Source: Malus domestica (Eukaryota > Streptophyta > Magnoliopsida > Rosales > Rosaceae). Taken from it: DNA of 64,000 nt. Position 1 is the first letter of the stretch; the number at the start of each line of letters is the position of its first letter. Positions 60,216-64,000 of this stretch are shown here, piece after piece. The notes under the pieces were generated by a model, which was not told the DNA's origin, did not search any database, and saw nothing but the letters and a program-made list of their open reading frames with translations. The translations under genes were made by a program, and so were the position numbers. Location of the stretch: the NCBI RefSeq assembly GCF_042453785.1, contig NC_091668.1, positions 30,381,501 to 30,445,500 on the forward strand, given 5' to 3'.

Positions 60216-60562
60216 GAGCACCACGTCATGTGTCAACAAAAGTTCCCACGGAAAGTTGAACGGATGTATGAAAGTGTCTCACAATTCTCAAATTATTCTC
60301 AAATTAGGTATTACATTGAGATGAAAAAAACTTGATGTGTAAAAGCTTGAAAACCACGATAGTAATATAAGAATTACCCAAAACCAATATGTTGACATGA
60401 TGAGAATTAAGCATATCATGCATATGAATCATTCCCAATATAACAAGACGTGGATTAGTCCAACTTATTAGGACTTTTTCCGTCCCTTTGCATCAATGTT
60501 AAAATTCTTCATTGTAGATACTAGAGTGGTTTGAAATACATGTCGGATTAAAACATTACAGC

Positions 60563-61499
60563 CTACACTTTTCCGGCAAGCATAAATACCTTGGCAGTAA
60601 CTTTTCTGACCAAGTTAGGGTCACCCCAAGCTCTTTGAAGGTTTTCAATCACCTCTTGTGATAACAAATCCACACCTTGATCTTTAGCTTTATTGAATGC
60701 AGAGGATGACCTGAACATCCTCATCACCCCTTCAAATGACATCTCCATTGGCATTTCCAGTGGCACAGGCTGACCTTCAGAACCCAAACCGACACTTTCA
60801 AATGGAAATGGAAGTGTCCTATACCCTTCCCACACGTACTCCGTCTTCGGGTCCCAAAAGGGTTTACTTGCTTCACGAAAATGCTTCAATAAATCGTCTT
60901 GTTCGGGGTCTGTCACGATGGCATTGTAGCTCCAAACTGCAATTACGCCTCCTGGCTTACGCAAAACGCGCTTGACGACCGAGTAGAACTTTGGGAGGTC
61001 GAACCAGTGCACGGCCACTGCCACGGTCACCAAATCAACTGAGTTTTCACCCCCTATTAACTCAACCAAATCGTCGTCAGACATGGTCATCGGGGTGTGA
61101 ACGTAACGAACTCGAGGATGTTGGAGTGCCAGCTTCAATTGGGACTCACTGATATCACTTCCTATTACTTGCTCATAATGCTCTCCAAGCTGCAAAAGTA
61201 AAAACACACACATCACAAAATTGAGTACTCTTATTTTCTACAGTGCACCGTTGTATGTGATTCAACGGTGTTGGATTTGAGTGTCAAAATCTAGTCGTCT
61301 AATACAGCGGTGCATTGTGGAATTTTTGGAAATTAAGAGGAGTACTAACAGAGAAAGCAGCTTGGCCATTGCCAGTGCCGACATCCCAAGCTAAGGAGTG
61401 ATTTGGTGTGAGAGCGGCCAGCATGGAAAACCATTCCTTGGGATAAGTTGGCCTTGCTTCCAAGTAAAGCTCTGCCTGCTTGTCGAATAAACCTGCCAT
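60563..61499 (-). CDS. SAM-dependent methyltransferase, copy 2 (two exons)
   Basis: The second intact paralogue, exons 61350–61499 and 60563–61189, 258 aa. It starts MAGLFDKQAELYLEARPTYP. Motif I is the same AWDVGTGNGQAA, and SVDLVTVAVAVHWFDLPKFY follows, with Val in place of Ala/Glu at two positions of copy 1. Residues differ mainly near the N-terminus and in the region after GSEGQPVPLEMP. C-terminus VRKVTAKVFMLAGKV. Flanks are clean: upstream homology with copy 1's displaced region extends to about 61900, and the downstream CCCAATATAACAAGACGTGG is shared. This copy retains its native promoter. Substrate unknown. Confidence 0.93.
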
Positions 61500-61508
61500 T
61501 TCTTTTAC

Positions 61509-61900
61509 TTCTGTAATTTTTAGCCGTCAATAAAAGAGGACTACCTAATGAGGAAGAGTGAAATTACGTGGGTTTTAAACTTCTAATTTATACATGCAGA
61601 AGCTAGTACTGGTAACAATTTTCAACTTCAAGACTTCCAATTTTCTCCACCCCTGGCCAAGAAAAAATAATCAAAGTGGTTGTTGGAAGCCAAATTCCAA
61701 TTTGGTTTCCACTAATTAATCTTGACTATTAATAGGACTTTTAATAACTATTTTTTCATTTTGTTTAAAAAACTACAAGCGGAAAATTCGTTTGATAACT
61801 ATTTTCAGTATACTATTTTTTGTTTTCAATATTGAAAATTATAACTAGTTAGTGTACGAGTTTTTAATTTCAAAAGAAATGACAACTTGAATAATTGTCA
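61509..61900 (-). promoter_or_regulatory. Native upstream region of methyltransferase copy 2
   Basis: About 390 bp conserved with 57889–58330. Conserved words are TTCTGTAATTT next to the ATG, AGAGGACTA, GTGGGTTTTAAACTT and TATACATGCAGAA. Conservation in both copies suggests shared promoter sequence, though duplicated neutral DNA would look alike too. Confidence 0.45.
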
Positions 61901-61949
61901 AATGAGGGCCCTAAGTCTTAAAAAGTGTGACTATTAAAATGGCTAAATG

Positions 61950-64000
61950 ACAAAGCAATTGAAAGAACAGACTGAATGATTTTTCGTATCTCATTGATAA
62001 GCTTTACAGTACAATACCATTGGGTCAAACAATTAACCCTACGTCAATGCCCTAGAAAATCGTATCCCTCTTTCGGTGGGATTTGACATAAACTATATTA
62101 GGTAAATATATTACAAAATATATTACAAGATATTTCTTAATACTCTCCCTCAAGTTGGAGAGTGAATATTATGAACTCACAACTTGTCGCGTAGTGTCGC
62201 AAATTGATCTTTCCCAAGGCTTTTGTAAATAAATCTGCTAACTGGAAACGAGTAGGTACATGTGAGGGAATAATCATTCCAGCTTGCAGTTTTTCTCGAA
62301 CAATGTAACAATCAATTTCAATATGTTTCGTTCGCTTGTAAAAAATAGGATTAGCTGCAATATATAGGGCAGCTTGATTGTCACAAAATAATGATGTGGA
62401 AGCCTTTTGTGGAACCTTTAAATCTTGCAATATATAACGTAGCCAAGTTAACTCTAAACATGTGTTGGCCATAGCTCGATATTCGGCTTCTGCAGATGAT
62501 CGAGAAACATTGTCTTGTTTCTTGGATTTCCATGATATGAGAGAATTTCCAAGAAAAATACAATATCCTGTAACTGACCTTCTTGTGGCTTGACAACCTC
62601 CTTAATCGGAATCACAAAAAGCCTTTTAACTCAAGATTGTCAGAGATAGGGAATAACAAACCTTGATCATGAGTACCTTTGATGTACCTGAGAATTCGTA
62701 AAGCTGCATCCCAATGAGGTTTGTGAGGTTCATGCATGAATTGACTCAATGTGCGAACTGAAAAGACTATGTCAGGTCTAGTGACAGTAAGATAAATCAA
62801 TCGTTCGACTAGTCTTTTGTACTTGGTGGGATCATCTAACAATGCTCCATCAGTGGGAGTGAGTTTCAAATTTTGTTCCATTGGAAACTTGTCTGGGCGT
62901 GCTCCTATAAGTCCATAATCTTGCAAAATGTCTAATGCATATTTTCTTTGAGACATGAAAATGCCTTTCTTAGAGCGAGAACATTAAATGCCTAAAAAAT
63001 ATTTCAAATCACCAAGATCTTTGATGTAGAAGCGTGTGAGAAGAAATGTTTTGAGGTGTTCCATCTCTTGAAGATCATTTCCTGTAAGAAGTATTTCATC
63101 TACATAGATAAGGACTGCAGTAAATGAAGTACCTTGAGCCTTGGTAAAGAGAGAATAATCAACTTTTGATTGTTGATAACCTGCTTTATGAATAGCGAGT
63201 GAAAAGGTCGAAAACCAGTTTCTAGAGGTCTGTTTTAGTCCATATAGAGATTTGTTAAGCCGACATACAATGTTATCCCCCTGTCGGCGAAGACCAGGAA
63301 GGGGTTCCATGAAAACAACCTCGTGCAAATCACCATGGAGAAAAGCATTCTGAACATTCAGTTGGTGAATGAACTAATGACGGGCACTGGCAACCATAAG
63401 GAGATAACGAAGAGTTGTGAGTTTGGCAGTAGGAGAAAATGTTTCCTGATAATCGATACCCTCAATTTGAGTGTATCATTTTGTAACAAGACGAGCTTTA
63501 TACCACTCAATGGTGCCATCAGAATTGTATTTAATTTTATAGACCCATTTGCAGCCAATGAGTTTATGTCCTACAGGTAAGGGAACAATGGTTCATGTAT
63601 TGTTGTGCTATAAAGCCATTAATTCTATATGCATGGCATGTCGCCAATTAGGATCAAGGATAACCTGGGCATAAGAAGTAGGTTCAATGGGACCTGTAAT
63701 GTTAGCCAGAAAAGCACAATGGGCATAAGAAAGGCGTGAATAAGAAAGAAAATTAGAAAGAGGGTATCGAGTACCTGAGGAAGGACGAGGCGCCAAGGGG
63801 GAGACTGACCTGGTTAGTCACGTGATAGTCTTTATGCCATATCAGAAGTTGTTTAGGACGGAGAGACTGACGTGGGAGAGGTGGAGTGGGTGGCTGAGCT
63901 GGCGTGGTGGCTGAGGGATGGGAGAGATCAGGAGATAAAGCAGACATGTCAGTGGATGGTGAAGTGAGAAAGGTTGGCACGACAGTGAGTGGGGAGGGTG
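61950..64000 (-). mobile_element. Degenerate Ty1/copia retrotransposon, 5' end outside window
   Basis: Minus-strand copia pol runs off the window edge. Reverse transcriptase fragments (RLNKSLYGLKQTSRNWFSTF, AVLIYVDEILLTGND), then KYALDILQDYG and RLIYLTVTRPDIVFSV, and RNase H ([29 protein letters not shown]) occur in the usual order between 63980 and 62137. Several frames and stops separate them. The RT motif reads YVDE instead of YVDD. The likely 3' LTR is at about 61950–62141. A Pro/Ser-rich linker near 63750–63980 is the integrase–RT spacer. Confidence 0.88.
62142..62153 (-). promoter_or_regulatory. Polypurine tract of the minus-strand copia element
   Basis: On the minus strand TTGAGGGAGAGT directly follows the RNase H stop region and precedes the putative 3' LTR, the place where plus-strand DNA synthesis starts in copia elements. 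Confidence 0.7.

Noticed and set aside
59746-60229. Functional cytochrome P450 gene
   Set aside because: Only the last-exon region is present, with a frame change and altered heme-loop residues.

Overview
The window is nuclear DNA from a flowering plant. Its genes carry GT–AG introns and resemble Arabidopsis proteins: cytosolic RPL3, a MACPF cell-death regulator, ATG5, a PB1 protein, and plastid Hsp70 with a transit peptide. The intergenic DNA is AT-rich and full of MITEs, solo LTRs, copia and LINE fragments and an endogenous pararetrovirus. Several repeats resemble families I associate with Rosaceae such as apple and pear, but that is recall, not a search result.

Layout. 187–2165 is the 3' part of RPL3 (+). 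2393–6030 holds four fold-back MITEs. 8306–8870 is a small two-exon membrane protein (+). 9115–9546 is a MITE with a perfect 9-bp target duplication. 10439–15631 is a seven-exon MACPF gene (−). 16513–20037 is a gag-less Ty1/copia element with intact ends. 20909–21295 is a MITE nested in a MITE. 22125–22682 is an intronless gene of unknown function (+). 25533–31589 is ATG5 (−, eight exons). 32236–32872 is a Harbinger-like element. 33572–34696 is a PB1-domain gene (+). 35244–38859 is plastid Hsp70 (−, eight exons). 39884–40822 and 60563–61499 are two near-identical class I methyltransferase genes (−). A broken third copy and a broken CYP98A (p-coumaroyl ester 3'-hydroxylase) fragment lie between them.

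The most striking region is 40842–57888. Comparing the two methyltransferase copies indicates that about 17 kb of nested mobile DNA has accumulated roughly 20 bp upstream of the first copy's start codon, cutting it off from its ancestral promoter, whose homologue resumes near 57889. The block contains a solo Cassandra LTR (carrying 5S rRNA sequence), a long solo LTR with a second long solo LTR nested in it, and an almost complete, circularly permuted endogenous pararetrovirus (Caulimoviridae, Florendovirus-like) of about 7.9 kb inside TA/TG repeats. Two more Cassandra LTRs, SINEs and a LINE end follow. The nested solo LTR carries five hairpins with a nearly invariant loop and different but complementary stems, which is the least explained structure in the window.

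The ordinary genes are independent housekeeping, autophagy, defence and chaperone genes and do not form a pathway. The 3' end of the window (61950–64000) is a degenerate copia element on the minus strand that runs off the edge. Coordinates, splice sites and target duplications were read by eye.
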